A DNA stretch of 64,000 nt from a candidate division FCPU426 bacterium (GCA_003136635.1 PLFD01000057.1:120136-184135), one strand, 5' to 3'; positions 28,129 through 38,163 are shown, numbered from the stretch's first letter. The notes: generated from the sequence alone by a model not told the origin. Numbers and translations are program-made.

Positions 28129-29175
28129 TTATTCATCCGCTGTTTCGCGTTGGCGGTCAAACTTAGCGGCCCAGCTGGGAACCATGTGGTGAGGCGCCAT
28201 GCGGGCTCCAAACTTGGCTTTCAATATATGTAATACCGTCAAATCTTCTTCACGGATCTTCGCCACCGCGGCGTAGGAATGATTGGCGAAAGCCGGTTCT
28301 TCATCCGGTCCCACTCTTAACCACATTTTTCTTCCAACTTGTTTTAACAACACAAATACAGAGTCTTTGCTTCCGGGAACAACAAAAGTGAATTTGCGGT
28401 ATTGCGGTCCTTTATTTTGTTCTCCCTCGTAAACCCCTTCTTCATTAGCCATTTTGTATTTCTTCGCGTCCATACCATTCAACACTTGTTGGGAACCCCA
28501 GGATAATCTGGAGGTGATATTGCCGCCCTTTGCCTGAATCCATCCACCCAAAATTGTATCGGGACGAATTTTGGATTCTTCCCAAGGGTGTCTCACATGT
28601 ACTGACTTAGCAATCGAAACTTTTGCCGCTGTTGTAGTAGCCGGCGCTGAGGCCGCAACCGCAGGAGCATTACTGGTACTAGAGCTAGGCAATGCAGGCA
28701 TATCGCTGGAAGCCGGAGCCATCGCGGGTGCTGAGGCATCGGGTAAAGGGGGCATCCCACTATCGGTAGTAGCGGGTGCGGCGGCGCTAGTACTTGGCAA
28801 AGCCGGCATATCACTCGAAGCAGCAGGCGCCACAGGTGGAGCCGCTGAAGCGGCAGCATCAGGCAAAGCGGGCAAACTATTATCGGCAGGAGCAGAAGCC
28901 GCAGCGCCAGGCAGAGCGGGTACATCACTGGCCGCGGGCGCAACTCCCGTGTCAGGCAACGCTGGCATATCGTTGGCGGAAGGCGATGCCGCAGAAACAG
29001 GAGCGACAATAGCGGGCGCGGTCGAGGGAGCGGCATCCGGTAAAGCGGGCATGGTATCGTCTTTTGCGGGAACGGCCGAAGGCGGCGCGTCCGAAGGTAA
29101 GGGCGGCATATCCTGGGCCGAGGTAAATCCCGCCGCTAATAACAGGAGGATGAAAACCAAAAAACGTTTCAACAT
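28129..29175 (-). CDS. Exported protein with Pro/Ala low-complexity repeats and a C-terminal domain
   Basis: This 348-residue protein has a signal peptide (about 1-20, ending TSAQ). It continues with a linker (about 21-185) made of imperfect repeats of the type MPALPDAA separated by Ala/Ser/Pro stretches, and ends with a compact domain (about 190-348) containing HPWEESKIRPDTILGGW and KFTFVVPGSKDSVFVLLK. No family is recognised for the domain. The ATG at 29175 follows AAGGAG at 8 bases and is better than the upstream GTG. It is probably periplasmic or surface exposed. Confidence 0.65.
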   Translation of the reverse strand: MLKRFLVFILLLLAAGFTSAQDMPPLPSDAPPSAVPAKDDTMPALPDAAPSTAPAIVAPVSAASPSANDMPALPDTGVAPAASDVPALPGAAASAPADNSLPALPDAAASAAPPVAPAASSDMPALPSTSAAAPATTDSGMPPLPDASAPAMAPASSDMPALPSSSTSNAPAVAASAPATTTAAKVSIAKSVHVRHPWEESKIRPDTILGGWIQAKGGNITSRLSWGSQQVLNGMDAKKYKMANEEGVYEGEQNKGPQYRKFTFVVPGSKDSVFVLLKQVGRKMWLRVGPDEEPAFANHSYAAVAKIREEDLTVLHILKAKFGARMAPHHMVPSWAAKFDRQRETADE

Positions 29176-29283
29176 TCGAAACACTCCTTGACCCGAAATG
29201 AATCCGTAACAGAGGCTTATTCTAACCCTATCCTGCTAAACCCAAAATAAATAATTAAGAAAAACCCTTTGCTCTTGACGCGA

Positions 29284-29802
29284 TCAAAAACGGGCAGTCA
29301 TCAAAGGCACCGAAAAAGCCAATGACCGTTGAGCGTTTGGAAGTTCCACAATCGAGTTCGTTTCAGGCGGCGGATAAGAATTGCTCAAAACCGAAACACA
29401 GGCCACTGTGGTAGCGCCCAAAGCCATTCCGCCCAAAAATGGCAAAAAGAAATTTCCACCTACCGAAAACTGACCTTCTAAAACAAGAGAAGTTAAACCC
29501 GTCAAACCAAAACTCGCCAAAGTCACAAAGGGCAAAGAAGTGATAAAAACCACCTGGAAATCTTCCGGCTGATTCTCACGGTAAATAATCCCATCCGGAT
29601 CGTAACCCAGCGCCTGCCGTTCATATTCATAGGGCTTTACGAAAGCATTTTGATCGGAAAGTTCTTCTTCAGAAGGCTGATCTGCCACCATCGGCTTCGG
29701 GTTCGCCGGATTCAAATCAATCCCATCGGCGTAAACAGCCCAGGGACAGATAAAAATAAAGATAAGAACAGGTAAAAAAAGGGTTTGGGAACGTAAAAAC
29801 AT
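29284..29802 (-). CDS. Exported/membrane protein of unknown function
   Basis: This 172-residue protein has a signal peptide (about 1-25, ending VYAD), an acidic segment (about 40-80), then two or three hydrophobic stretches (VFITSLPFVTLASFGLTGL, NFFLPFLGGMALGATTVACV). No family is recognised. It stands between typA and the MPALPDAA-repeat gene on the same strand. The architecture resembles the unknown exported genes near yceI, but no clear homology is seen. Confidence 0.5.
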   Translation of the reverse strand: MFLRSQTLFLPVLIFIFICPWAVYADGIDLNPANPKPMVADQPSEEELSDQNAFVKPYEYERQALGYDPDGIIYRENQPEDFQVVFITSLPFVTLASFGLTGLTSLVLEGQFSVGGNFFLPFLGGMALGATTVACVSVLSNSYPPPETNSIVELPNAQRSLAFSVPLMTARF

Positions 29803-29840
29803 AACTTTATTCTAACGTCCCCCAACCGCAAAGCAACCGA

Positions 29841-31688
29841 TTAACCGATGGACATTTTCAAAGGCGACTTACCGCTGGATTTTTCCGACTTCATGCGCTG
29901 GTCATTATTCAAAATACGCTTGCGCATGCGGAGATTTTGCGGCGTCACTTCCAAAAGCTCATCGTCCTGAATATATTCCAGACATTGTTCCAGCGAGAAA
30001 ATGGTCGGAGGCTCCAGAGTTAAAGCCTCATCCGACGACTTACTGCGCATATTGCTTAAATGCTTGGTCTTGCAGGGATTCACCGCGATGTCATTCTCAC
30101 GAGTATGCTCGCCCACAATCATGCCCTCATAAACTTCGGTACGCGGAATGATGAAAAACCGGCCCCGATCGGATAATTGAAACATACCGTAAGCGGCCGT
30201 GATGCCGTTTTCAAAGGCCACCAGCACGCCGCGGTTACGGCCGCCGATCTCGCCTTTGTATTCACCATAACCGGCAAACACGTGATGCATAATTCCTTCG
30301 CCCTTGGTATCGGTCAAAAATTCCGTACGAAAACCCAATAGGCAACGGGACGGAATCAAGAATTCAATGCGGGTTGTTACTTCCGAAAGCGGCGTCATAT
30401 TTTTCATTTCGCCCTTGCGAGAACCCAGCTTTTCCATGGCCACGCCCACCGAGTTATTTGGAATATCGATAATCAAATTTTCATATGGTTCCTGAACCTG
30501 ATCGTTGATTTTTTTGAAAATAACCTGTGGGCGGGAAACTTGAAATTCATAACCTTCCCGGCGCATGGTTTCAATCAAAATGCCCAAGTGCAATTCACCA
30601 CGGCCCGCCACTTTAAAAGCATCTGGGCTTTCAGTGTCGCTGATCTTCAACGTTGGATTCGCCTCAGCTTCTTTATAAACGCGATCTCTCAAATGACGTG
30701 ACGTGATGAACTTTCCTTCTTTACCCGCGAAAGGCGAGTTATTAATGGAAAAGATCATCGACATTGTCGGTTCGTCGATGGTAATCGCCGGCAAAGCTTC
30801 TGGATTGGTTCCTGCCGCGATGGTTTCACCGATCTGAACGTCTTCCAAGCCCGCCATCAGGATAATATCTCCCGCAGAGGCTTCGGGGCATTCAGCTTGT
30901 TTAATACCTTGGTAATTAAAGAGCTTGGTTGCGCTGCTGGCCACATGACGGCCATCGAGCTTAATCAGCGTAATGGGGTCGCCCATTTTAATCTTGCCGC
31001 GTTTCACGCGACCGACTGCCATACGACCCAAATACTCATTATAAGAGGTCGTCGTGACCAACATTTGGAAGGAACCTTCCGTATCCACTTCAATAGGTTT
31101 GAAGTGATTGATGATAGTGTCATATAAAGGCTTCAGGTCAGTTCCGGGCTTGTTCAAGTCCAGAGTAGCCTTACCTTCACGAGCAATGGCATAGACAATC
31201 GGATATTCAATTTGTTCTTCATTGGCACCTAAAGCGATAAAAAGATCCAAAACATTGTCAACCACTTCTTGAGGACGGGCGTCCGAACGGTCAATCTTAT
31301 TGATGACCACAATCGCGGGTAAGTTTTGTTCCAAACTCTTGCGCAAAACAAACTTGGTTTGAGGCAGAGGGCCTTCTGCCGCGTCTACCAACAAAAGAAC
31401 TCCGTCGACCATGGAAAGAATACGTTCCACTTCCCCGCCAAAGTCAGCGTGACCCGGGGTGTCGACAATATTAATTCTGACACCATTCCATACAATCGAG
31501 GCGTTCTTCGAGAAGATGGTGATACCGCGTTCTTTTTCAAGCGCGTTCGAGTCCATGACCCGTTCTTCCATATGCTCATTAGTTCGGAACACGCCCGACT
31601 GTTTGAACAAAGCATCTACCAATGTAGTTTTGCCATGGTCAACGTGAGCGATAATAGCGATATTGCGTAAATCCGAACGAACTGTCAT
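29841..31688 (-). CDS. typA: Ribosome-associated GTPase TypA/BipA
   Basis: This 615-residue translational GTPase acts in ribosome assembly and stress response. The G motifs are HVDHGKTT, DTPGHADFGGEVER and NKIDR, followed by EF-G-like domains and the BipA-specific C-terminal region with GMIVGEHTRENDIAVNPCKTK split across residues near 525-545. The ATG follows AGAGGTTAGAA. It is a single gene, with 138 bases to the divergent or upstream neighbours. Confidence 0.96.
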   Translation of the reverse strand: MTVRSDLRNIAIIAHVDHGKTTLVDALFKQSGVFRTNEHMEERVMDSNALEKERGITIFSKNASIVWNGVRINIVDTPGHADFGGEVERILSMVDGVLLLVDAAEGPLPQTKFVLRKSLEQNLPAIVVINKIDRSDARPQEVVDNVLDLFIALGANEEQIEYPIVYAIAREGKATLDLNKPGTDLKPLYDTIINHFKPIEVDTEGSFQMLVTTTSYNEYLGRMAVGRVKRGKIKMGDPITLIKLDGRHVASSATKLFNYQGIKQAECPEASAGDIILMAGLEDVQIGETIAAGTNPEALPAITIDEPTMSMIFSINNSPFAGKEGKFITSRHLRDRVYKEAEANPTLKISDTESPDAFKVAGRGELHLGILIETMRREGYEFQVSRPQVIFKKINDQVQEPYENLIIDIPNNSVGVAMEKLGSRKGEMKNMTPLSEVTTRIEFLIPSRCLLGFRTEFLTDTKGEGIMHHVFAGYGEYKGEIGGRNRGVLVAFENGITAAYGMFQLSDRGRFFIIPRTEVYEGMIVGEHTRENDIAVNPCKTKHLSNMRSKSSDEALTLEPPTIFSLEQCLEYIQDDELLEVTPQNLRMRKRILNNDQRMKSEKSSGKSPLKMSIG

Positions 31689-31826
31689 TTCTAACCTCTT
31701 TTAAATTATTCAACTGGTTCCCGAACAACCGGCCCGTATCAATAACACTGACAATGAACTGGCAAAGGGAGGCGAGAGTATACCCAAAAGGTTATTTAAA
31801 TAAAAGAATTTCGGGGTAAATTAAGG

Positions 31827-32642
31827 TCAAGAAGTGCTGATAGACTGCAAAAAAGGAACTAGAACATCTAAAAAAGCTCTGGGATTGTCACGAAATACCC
31901 CATGACCCGCTTTTTCAATTACTTTCAGGCTTTCAGGCGGTAATAAATCAATAATTTTTTCGCATTCTTCCGGCGACAAATAAGGACTATCCTCAGCTTT
32001 AATAAAAAGAGTTGGACATTGAACTCTTTTCAATAGCCAGTGAAGCGCTTTCGCCCTTCCCAACCGCTGAATTTCCAAAACCGCCGGAACCGAAAAATTC
32101 CAGTCCCATTGGTTTGCTTCATTTATGGAAAACTGTCCTTTTTCAAATTTACGGCGTCTTTCTTTTTCCGGAAACTTATCGAGCAAAAACTTATCTAAAG
32201 AATCTTCATCCGCGAACGGAACGGGATATTGGCTATATTCGTCTTGAGACTTTTTCCATATCTCTGGGTCCGCGGTTAAGGTTTGATCAATGATGGTGAG
32301 ACTGGCAGTTTTATCCACGAACATGGTTGCGAAGAATAATGCGTTGCGGCCACCCGTCGAGTGTCCCACCACATGAATATCGCGATGACTAAACTCGATC
32401 GCGCAGGCTTCCAAATCTCTGGCTAAATCTTCCGGCGCGTAACCCGATTTTGGCTTTTCGCTCTGTCCGTGGCCTTTCATATCAAAAGCAAAAACTCGGA
32501 ACCCGGCCTCAGCCAATTCATCAGGAATCGATTCCCAATCCTGGCACTTCGCGCCCAATCCGTGAAGCAAATAAACCACCGGTCCTACCGACCCGTGTTT
32601 AAGATAAAAAAATTCGCCGCGTGGCGTTTTTATAAAAGACAT
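31827..32642 (-). CDS. Alpha/beta-hydrolase
   Basis: This 271-residue soluble hydrolase has the oxyanion-side motif LLHGLGAKCQDW, the nucleophile elbow GHSTGG (Ser near residue 96), a likely acid in KAEDSPYL and the catalytic His in EKAGHGVF. Length and order of motifs are normal for the Abhydrolase_1/6 family. The substrate cannot be inferred. It is divergent from the MFS gene, with about 80 bases between the starts. Confidence 0.88.
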   Translation of the reverse strand: MSFIKTPRGEFFYLKHGSVGPVVYLLHGLGAKCQDWESIPDELAEAGFRVFAFDMKGHGQSEKPKSGYAPEDLARDLEACAIEFSHRDIHVVGHSTGGRNALFFATMFVDKTASLTIIDQTLTADPEIWKKSQDEYSQYPVPFADEDSLDKFLLDKFPEKERRRKFEKGQFSINEANQWDWNFSVPAVLEIQRLGRAKALHWLLKRVQCPTLFIKAEDSPYLSPEECEKIIDLLPPESLKVIEKAGHGVFRDNPRAFLDVLVPFLQSISTS

Positions 32643-32723
32643 GATTTCCTCAAAGAATAATTGTCGGCTATTTTAGCCTAACTGGCCCATAACATCTTTT
32701 TATTTTAAGGACCGAACCCTACA

Positions 32724-33998
32724 ATGCAATCCATGCCGACCAAGACTATACAACAAAAACCTATTCTCGATCCCTATGCGGCCCTTCGGCATCCCAATTA
32801 CCGCGCTTATGTCATCGGCAACTTTATCGCGGTTTTCGGCCAACAAATGCTTGCGGTCGCCATCCAATGGGAAATTTACGCCATCACCAACTCCACCTTG
32901 GCGCTCGGGTTCATCGGCCTGGTTTCCTGGCTTCCTATTTTTTTATTCATTTTACCGGCCGGTTCCCTGGCGGATCGTTATAACCGTAAAAACATCGTGT
33001 TACTCTCCCAGCTTCTCTTTGCCGCCTGTTCCTTTGGCTTGGCCTTAACCTCCCATTTTCATCCAACAGTTTGGATCATGTATGTACTGCTTTTTTTCAC
33101 GGGTCTTTCCCGGGCCCTCAGCGACCCAGCCAAACAAGCTTTATTACCCCAACTGGTTCCTGAAAAAGACTTCCCCAACGCCATGACCTGGAGCAGTACT
33201 GTGTTTCAAACCGCTTCCATGGTTGGGCCTGCTCTGGGTGGCTTTTTAATCGCTCTTGGGGGTTATCCAACGGTTTATCTCATGGATACCCTTTGCGCCC
33301 TTAGCTTTTTTTACTTTATTTGGACCCTGAAATATACTCACGATGCTTCCCTGATCAATAACAAGAAAGTATCGATTGAATCCCTATCAGCTGGGCTAAA
33401 GTTTGTCTGGAACACAAAAATTATTCTGGCCACCATCACAATGGATTTATTGGTCGTTATTTTGGGTGGCGCTGTCGCTCTCTTGCCCGCGTTTGCTAAA
33501 GACGTTCTTCATTCTGGGCCTGTGGCCTTAGGTTTTCTTCGAGCCGCTCCGGCTATCGGTGCATTTCTCATGGCTACTCTGTCCGCCCACTTACCTCCCA
33601 TGAAAAAATCTGGCGTAGTTTTACTTTGGGCCGTCACTGGCTTCGGCCTCGCTACCATCGTTTTCGGTCTCTCGCACTGGTTTTGGCTCTCACTCTTGAT
33701 GATGTTTTTAACCGGCGCTTTTGACAATATCAGCGTCATTGTCCGTTCTACCTTAGTACAGGTACTCACACCCGATGCTATGAGAGGTCGGGTAACAGCC
33801 GTAAGCTACATCTTCATCCATTCTTCCAACGAATTAGGCGGATTTGAATCAGGAGCCACCGCCGCGTTATTTGGTCTGGTACCTTCTGTTGTTTTCGGTG
33901 GAATCGGAAGCATTTTGGTGGTCTTAGCCGTCTATTTTATATGGCCCCAAGTGGCCCAACTGGGGTCTCTGTCCGACCCGATGAAAAAATCAGTCTAA
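32724..33998 (+). CDS. MFS transporter, EntS/DUF894-like exporter
   Basis: This 424-residue protein has about 12 hydrophobic helices. The motif GSLADRYNRKNIVL between helices 2 and 3 is the MFS motif A, and the AALRHPNYRAYVIGNFIAVFG start and the PSVVFGGIGSILVV end fit the EntS/MFS_3 group of exporters. Substrates of this group include siderophores and drugs; none can be assigned here. A strong bidirectional terminator follows. Confidence 0.9.
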   Translation: MQSMPTKTIQQKPILDPYAALRHPNYRAYVIGNFIAVFGQQMLAVAIQWEIYAITNSTLALGFIGLVSWLPIFLFILPAGSLADRYNRKNIVLLSQLLFAACSFGLALTSHFHPTVWIMYVLLFFTGLSRALSDPAKQALLPQLVPEKDFPNAMTWSSTVFQTASMVGPALGGFLIALGGYPTVYLMDTLCALSFFYFIWTLKYTHDASLINNKKVSIESLSAGLKFVWNTKIILATITMDLLVVILGGAVALLPAFAKDVLHSGPVALGFLRAAPAIGAFLMATLSAHLPPMKKSGVVLLWAVTGFGLATIVFGLSHWFWLSLLMMFLTGAFDNISVIVRSTLVQVLTPDAMRGRVTAVSYIFIHSSNELGGFESGATAALFGLVPSVVFGGIGSILVVLAVYFIWPQVAQLGSLSDPMKKSV

Positions 33999-34006
33999 CT
34001 CTGAAT

Positions 34007-34048
34007 AAAAAAGGCCGCTCCCCGATTCAATCACGGAGCGGCCTTTTT
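34007..34048. terminator. Bidirectional Rho-independent terminator
   Basis: The arms AAAAAGGCCGCTCC and GGAGCGGCCTTTTT enclose a short loop between the convergent MFS and Spy-like genes. A-runs and T-runs on the two sides let it work in both directions. Confidence 0.9.
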
Positions 34049-34072
34049 CAAAAACATCAAATCTTTTAAACT

Positions 34073-34636
34073 TTAGTTTCCCGCTGGAGTATCCGCCGGA
34101 GTTGGTTGAGCGGCAGCATCCTCTCCGCCGTCTTTATGCTTTTTCCAATCACCTTTCTTTTTGCCGTCCCATTTGTGATCCATCATGCCGTGACGCATAG
34201 TTAACACCCATTTGGCTTGTTGTATCGGTGTTAAAATCTCGCGAATTCTTTCCATGGAGTTATCTTGCGCAGCTTGCATACTTTTGTGGTCAGCCGAAAG
34301 TTTATCCAAAGCATCTTTGATGTCTGAATCAGAAGCTTTGCTATCAACCTTTTGCTGCAAAGTGTCTATATCGATCTTTTCCTGATCGCGTAAAGGCTTG
34401 TTGGCTTCCATTTGTTTTTTGAAAGTTTCTTTCAGCTTCGCTGCTTGATCGTCTGTTAACCCCAATTTATCTTTCAAATGCTCAATACGGTCTTTACCCC
34501 AATCCCCATGCTCACTATGATCGCCGCCCTGGTCATCCGCCGGTGAATTCTGATCTTGCGCCTTTGCCAGTCCATACCCTAAAAACATCGCTATGGCCAG
34601 ACCTCCTATGAGAAACAAACGAGAAAACTTTTTCAT
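34073..34636 (-). CDS. Spy/CpxP-like periplasmic protein
   Basis: This 187-residue protein has a signal peptide (1-26, ending AKAQ), a His/Asp-rich segment (GGDHSEHGDW), then a helical LTxxQ-type region: LGLTDDQAAKLKETF and ILTPIQQAKWV are the two repeats typical of Spy/CpxP proteins. The tail is Lys/Asp-rich and may bind metal (HKWDGKKK). A periplasmic chaperone or metal-stress role is inferred. The ATG at 34636 follows GGAGGATGTGCG and is clearly better than an upstream alternative. Confidence 0.8.
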   Translation of the reverse strand: MKKFSRLFLIGGLAIAMFLGYGLAKAQDQNSPADDQGGDHSEHGDWGKDRIEHLKDKLGLTDDQAAKLKETFKKQMEANKPLRDQEKIDIDTLQQKVDSKASDSDIKDALDKLSADHKSMQAAQDNSMERIREILTPIQQAKWVLTMRHGMMDHKWDGKKKGDWKKHKDGGEDAAAQPTPADTPAGN

Positions 34637-34800
34637 CGCACATCCTCCGCTTTCAGCCATTAGGCTGTTAATTTTCATTCTTCAACCGACCTCTAAAACT
34701 TTAGACGCTTCCCTATTGAAGAAGTGTCATCGGTTGAGACTTTGTTTTAAACACTTTTCGTATTAGGATAAATTCGATTTTCTGGGGAGATTCTTAACTT

Positions 34801-35064
34801 ATGAAACAAATCATTTTGATCGTTGGTTTGACACTTTTTACTTCTTCAATCGTCCAGGCTCAAACTGCCGCCAATGAAAGCCCTACCCGCCAGCAAACCC
34901 TACAAAAAGGAAAAGTACTTCGCAAAAAAGCTGCGGTCAAACCCGCTTATTATGTAAACGGCGGCACCAGAATAAACAACGCTCCGCAGCATCCTCTCGC
35001 GGACAGCGTGTCCCGCACCCAGCCCATGGTTACCAAACCATTCCTCCCTTTACAACAAAATTAA
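34801..35064 (+). CDS. Small exported protein of unknown function
   Basis: This 87-residue protein has a clear signal peptide (1-20, ending VQAQ) and a basic, Gln-rich, otherwise featureless mature part. The start ATG lies after a GGGGAGATTCTTAACTT leader. It is transcribed toward hisG and its stop lies one base from the hisG stop, with no terminator between. No family recognised. Confidence 0.5.
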   Translation: MKQIILIVGLTLFTSSIVQAQTAANESPTRQQTLQKGKVLRKKAAVKPAYYVNGGTRINNAPQHPLADSVSRTQPMVTKPFLPLQQN

Positions 35065-35065
35065 A

Positions 35066-35941
35066 TCAGGGAATTACTTTATTTAATGGGTATTCCACAA
35101 TGCCCTCGGCGCCGGCATCCTTCAGCTTCGGCACAATTTCGCGGACAATTTTTTCATCCACTACGGTGTCCACATCGACCCAATTCTTGTCGTACATCTC
35201 GGCGATGGTAGGCGAATTAAGCGCCGGAAGAACCTTCATCACTTGTTCCAAGTTCTTACGGGGCACGTTCATTTTCAGACCGACTTTTTCTTGAGCGGCC
35301 AAAGCTCCCTTTAATAGAAGAATCAAATTTTCAATTTTCTTGCGCTTCCAGGGATCGCCCCAGGCGGCGGAATTGACAATAACTACCGTGGACGATTCCA
35401 AGACGGTTTCAAGAATAATCAGGTTGTTCGCCCGCAACGAAGAACCTGTTTCGGTCACTTCGATAATAGCGTCGGCCAGTTCGGGCGGTTTGGCTTCGGT
35501 AGCGCCCCATGAAAATTCCACATTGGCCGTCACTCCGTTTTTCTTCAGATATTCTTTAGTCACGTTGACCAGTTCAGTGGCGATACGTTTGCCTTGTAAA
35601 TCCTTGGCGGATTTAATCTTCGAATCCGCCGGTACAGCCAGGACCCAGCGCACAGGCTTAAGTCCTACCTTGGCGTAAACCAGCTCGGCGACTTCCTGTA
35701 CTTTCGAACCGTTTTCTTTAACCCAGTCCCGGCCCGTAATACCCACGTCCAATACCCCATCTTCCACATAACGGCTCATCTCCTGGGCGCGAATCAACAT
35801 AGGCTTCATTTCCGCGTCATCAAGACTTGGAAAATACGAACGGGAGGTAGACGATATTTTGTATCCCGCTTTAGCGAACAAATGAAAGGTGGATTCCTGA
35901 AGACTGCCTTTGGGTAATCCGAGCTTTAATAAATTGGACAT
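35066..35941 (-). CDS. hisG: ATP phosphoribosyltransferase, long form
   Basis: This 291-residue enzyme starts histidine synthesis by joining ATP and PRPP. The segment [15 protein letters not shown] at the start, the [10 protein letters not shown] motif and [14 protein letters not shown] (PRPP-binding loop region) are diagnostic. The C-terminal domain of about 75 residues marks the long, self-sufficient, histidine-inhibited form that does not need HisZ. No other his gene is in the window, so it is not in a his operon. Confidence 0.95.
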   Translation of the reverse strand: MSNLLKLGLPKGSLQESTFHLFAKAGYKISSTSRSYFPSLDDAEMKPMLIRAQEMSRYVEDGVLDVGITGRDWVKENGSKVQEVAELVYAKVGLKPVRWVLAVPADSKIKSAKDLQGKRIATELVNVTKEYLKKNGVTANVEFSWGATEAKPPELADAIIEVTETGSSLRANNLIILETVLESSTVVIVNSAAWGDPWKRKKIENLILLLKGALAAQEKVGLKMNVPRKNLEQVMKVLPALNSPTIAEMYDKNWVDVDTVVDEKIVREIVPKLKDAGAEGIVEYPLNKVIP

Positions 35942-36100
35942 AGTGTTTCCTCGTTGAAGTTGAAAAGTGCCCCTATTTAACAGTTAGAACCTTACTTTGA
36001 CAAGCGACACACCATGGAAAAACACCCTGAAACACTTATTTTTGAATCAAACCTACGGTAGACTACCGCCTTCAAACCTCGATACTAAAAACAGGAATTT

Positions 36101-37174
36101 ATGGAAGCCCCAGTTAACTTTTACAATTTGACCCGCGACGAACTGACCCAGTAGATCACCGATTGGGGCCTGCCCCGCCATAATGCCCAGCAGATCTTTC
36201 AGTGGATATATAAGAAGAAGGCGAAAAGTTTTGAGGATATGACCGATCTTTCCAAAAGCCTGCGCGAGGATCTAGCTGCCAAAGCCACTCTTTCCACCTT
36301 TAAGCTCCACACCAAGCAGGTTTCCCAAGACGGCACCACCAAGTATCTGTGGGAACTCAACCCCGACGTCACAGGCCAGACCGCTCAGGTCGAAAGCGTA
36401 CTTATTCCCATGGCCATCGACGAAGAAGGTGAACCCGGCCATTACACCGCCTGCCTTTCCACCCAGGCCGGTTGCCGCATGAAATGTACTTTCTGCGCCA
36501 CCGGGGTTCCGAAATTTCAACGCAATCTGACCACAGCCGAAATTGTCAGCCAAATTTTATTTATGGAACAGGATTCGGGCACCCGCTTTACCAATGTGGT
36601 CATCATGGGTATGGGCGAACCCATGGACAATTACGATTACACCCAAAAGGCCATGCGCATTCTGCACGACCCTGAGGGTTTTAACTTGGGCCGACGCCGC
36701 ATGACGGTTTCCACTTCAGGCCTTATTGAGCACATGAATAAGTTTATTAAGGACGATTGGCCTGTTTCCCTGGCCGTTTCACTCCATAGTGCCGACCCCG
36801 AAATTCGAAGCCAGCTCATGCCTATTAATCGGTCTAACCCCCTGGATCAACTTCGTAAAACCATGAAAGATTTTACTTATAAGAGACGTTTGCCCATCAC
36901 TCTGGAATATATTCTTTTAAAAGACGTCAATGACAGCCCGGAGGACGCCAGAAAACTGGCGGCCTATTGCAAGGATTTGCTCTGCAAGGTTAATTTAATC
37001 CGCTACAATCCCGTCCCGACTCTTCCTTACGACTCTCCGTCCGAAGAAAGGGTTATGGCTTTCCGGGAAGATTTGAAAAACAGGGGTCTGAGGGTTTTCC
37101 TGCGGGAACGCAAGGGAGTCGATATCGCCGCGGCTTGCGGCCAATTGGGCTTTAAAAACGATAAGAGCACTTAG
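36101..37174 (+). CDS. rlmN: 23S rRNA/tRNA adenine-C2 methyltransferase RlmN, interrupted by an in-frame amber codon
   Basis: This radical-SAM enzyme methylates A2503 of 23S rRNA and A37 of some tRNAs. From ATG 36101 (AGGA just upstream) the frame reads MEAPVNFYNLTRDELTQ, then TAG at 36152-36154, then continues ITDWGLPRHNAQQIFQWIY, which is the normal RlmN N-terminal domain. The cluster motif CRMKCTFC, the methyl-carrying Cys seven residues before it (CLSTQAGC) and the C-terminal GVDIAAACGQL Cys are intact. The first ATG after the stop is 36239, which would drop most of the N-terminal RNA-binding domain. TTG (Leu) to TAG is the simplest explanation. TAG is used as a normal stop elsewhere in the window. 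Confidence 0.9.
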
Positions 37175-37177
37175 AAA

Positions 37178-38158
37178 ATGAAAAACCCTTTTCAAAACGT
37201 AAAAATCACACCTAAAGAATTAGAACTGGTGAAAAGGGCCGGTGAATTGCTGGGCAAATTCACACTGGTGATTCTGCTCACGGGCCTTATCGCCATGAGC
37301 ATTATGAAAAAACACCAGCCCATGATCGTGCCAAAAATCATCGGCATGAATCAAAGCCAAGCCGAAAACGCCCTTAGATCCAAGGGGCTTATCATGCAAA
37401 TTAACCGCCAGCAATACGATGAGCGTATTCCAGCGGGTTTAATCAGCTCCCAAATTCCCCGGGCCAACAGCTATGTCAAACGGGGCCAAACCGTCGTCGT
37501 GGTCATTAGTAAGGGTAATCCCAAAGTTAAAGTACCGTTAGTTATCGGCGAGTCCCTTCCCGAAGCCCAGGTCAGTTTGACGGGCATTCATTTAAAGGTA
37601 GGCCATGAATCTCTCATGCACTCCTCCCAGCCCGAAAATACAGTTTTAGCTCAAATACCCGACGAGGATGAACTAGTTGATTCCGCCACCGAGGTGGATT
37701 TGCTCATTTCAGACGGCATGCCGTCCATGTCTTTTTTAATGCCGGATCTTCAACACAAACCTCTGGAAAACGCTTTTAAGTTATTAAGACCAGCAGGTAT
37801 TACCATTCAAAAAATAACCAGCGAAGTCCATGACGATTTGGATTCAGCTACGGTCATTTCCCAAAACCCTCTGCCCGGCACTCATATTCAGTCAAAAGAC
37901 GGAGTATCCTTCGTGGTCAGCGCCAAAAGCGCCGACTCCAGCCTCAAAGCCCGCTATTCCAAAGTGGTTTTTGATATGCCCGAAGGCAATCCCAAACGCT
38001 TGCAAATTGACGTCTTTGACCAAACTGGAACTCAAACCATCTATAACAAAATGGAATCGCCAAAAGACCATGTGGAATTAGGCGTCAACGTGACCGGCAA
38101 AGCGGTCGCGGAAATTTACTTGAATCAGCAGTTTTTAGAAGAATTACCCATCGAATAG
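37178..38158 (+). CDS. PASTA-domain membrane protein
   Basis: This 326-residue protein has a cytoplasmic N-terminus, one transmembrane helix (about 28-47) and three PASTA domains outside (about 49-115, 116-182 and 183-250; for example VPKIIGMNQSQAENALRSKG and MPDLQHKPLENAFKLLR). A beta-rich tail follows. PASTA domains bind peptidoglycan or lipid II. No kinase domain is attached, unlike PknB-type proteins. It begins 3 bases after rlmN and is followed by the YjbR-like gene, so the three form an operon. Confidence 0.88.
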   Translation: MKNPFQNVKITPKELELVKRAGELLGKFTLVILLTGLIAMSIMKKHQPMIVPKIIGMNQSQAENALRSKGLIMQINRQQYDERIPAGLISSQIPRANSYVKRGQTVVVVISKGNPKVKVPLVIGESLPEAQVSLTGIHLKVGHESLMHSSQPENTVLAQIPDEDELVDSATEVDLLISDGMPSMSFLMPDLQHKPLENAFKLLRPAGITIQKITSEVHDDLDSATVISQNPLPGTHIQSKDGVSFVVSAKSADSSLKARYSKVVFDMPEGNPKRLQIDVFDQTGTQTIYNKMESPKDHVELGVNVTGKAVAEIYLNQQFLEELPIE

Positions 38159-38163
38159 CGCTG

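Noticed and set aside
28571..29191. 206-residue plus-strand frame opposite the MPALPDAA-repeat gene
   Set aside because: It is an antisense reading of the Ala/Pro repeat; the minus frame has a signal peptide and AAGGAG start.
31689..31826. Promoter of typA with TATACT
   Set aside because: TATACT is present on the minus strand, but no acceptable -35 box at 16-18 bases was found.
36101..37174. Selenocysteine, pyrrolysine or stop reassignment as explanation for the TAG in rlmN
   Set aside because: The site is not a known special-residue position in RlmN, and TAG ends other intact genes in the window, for example the FtsX-like permease and the PASTA gene.
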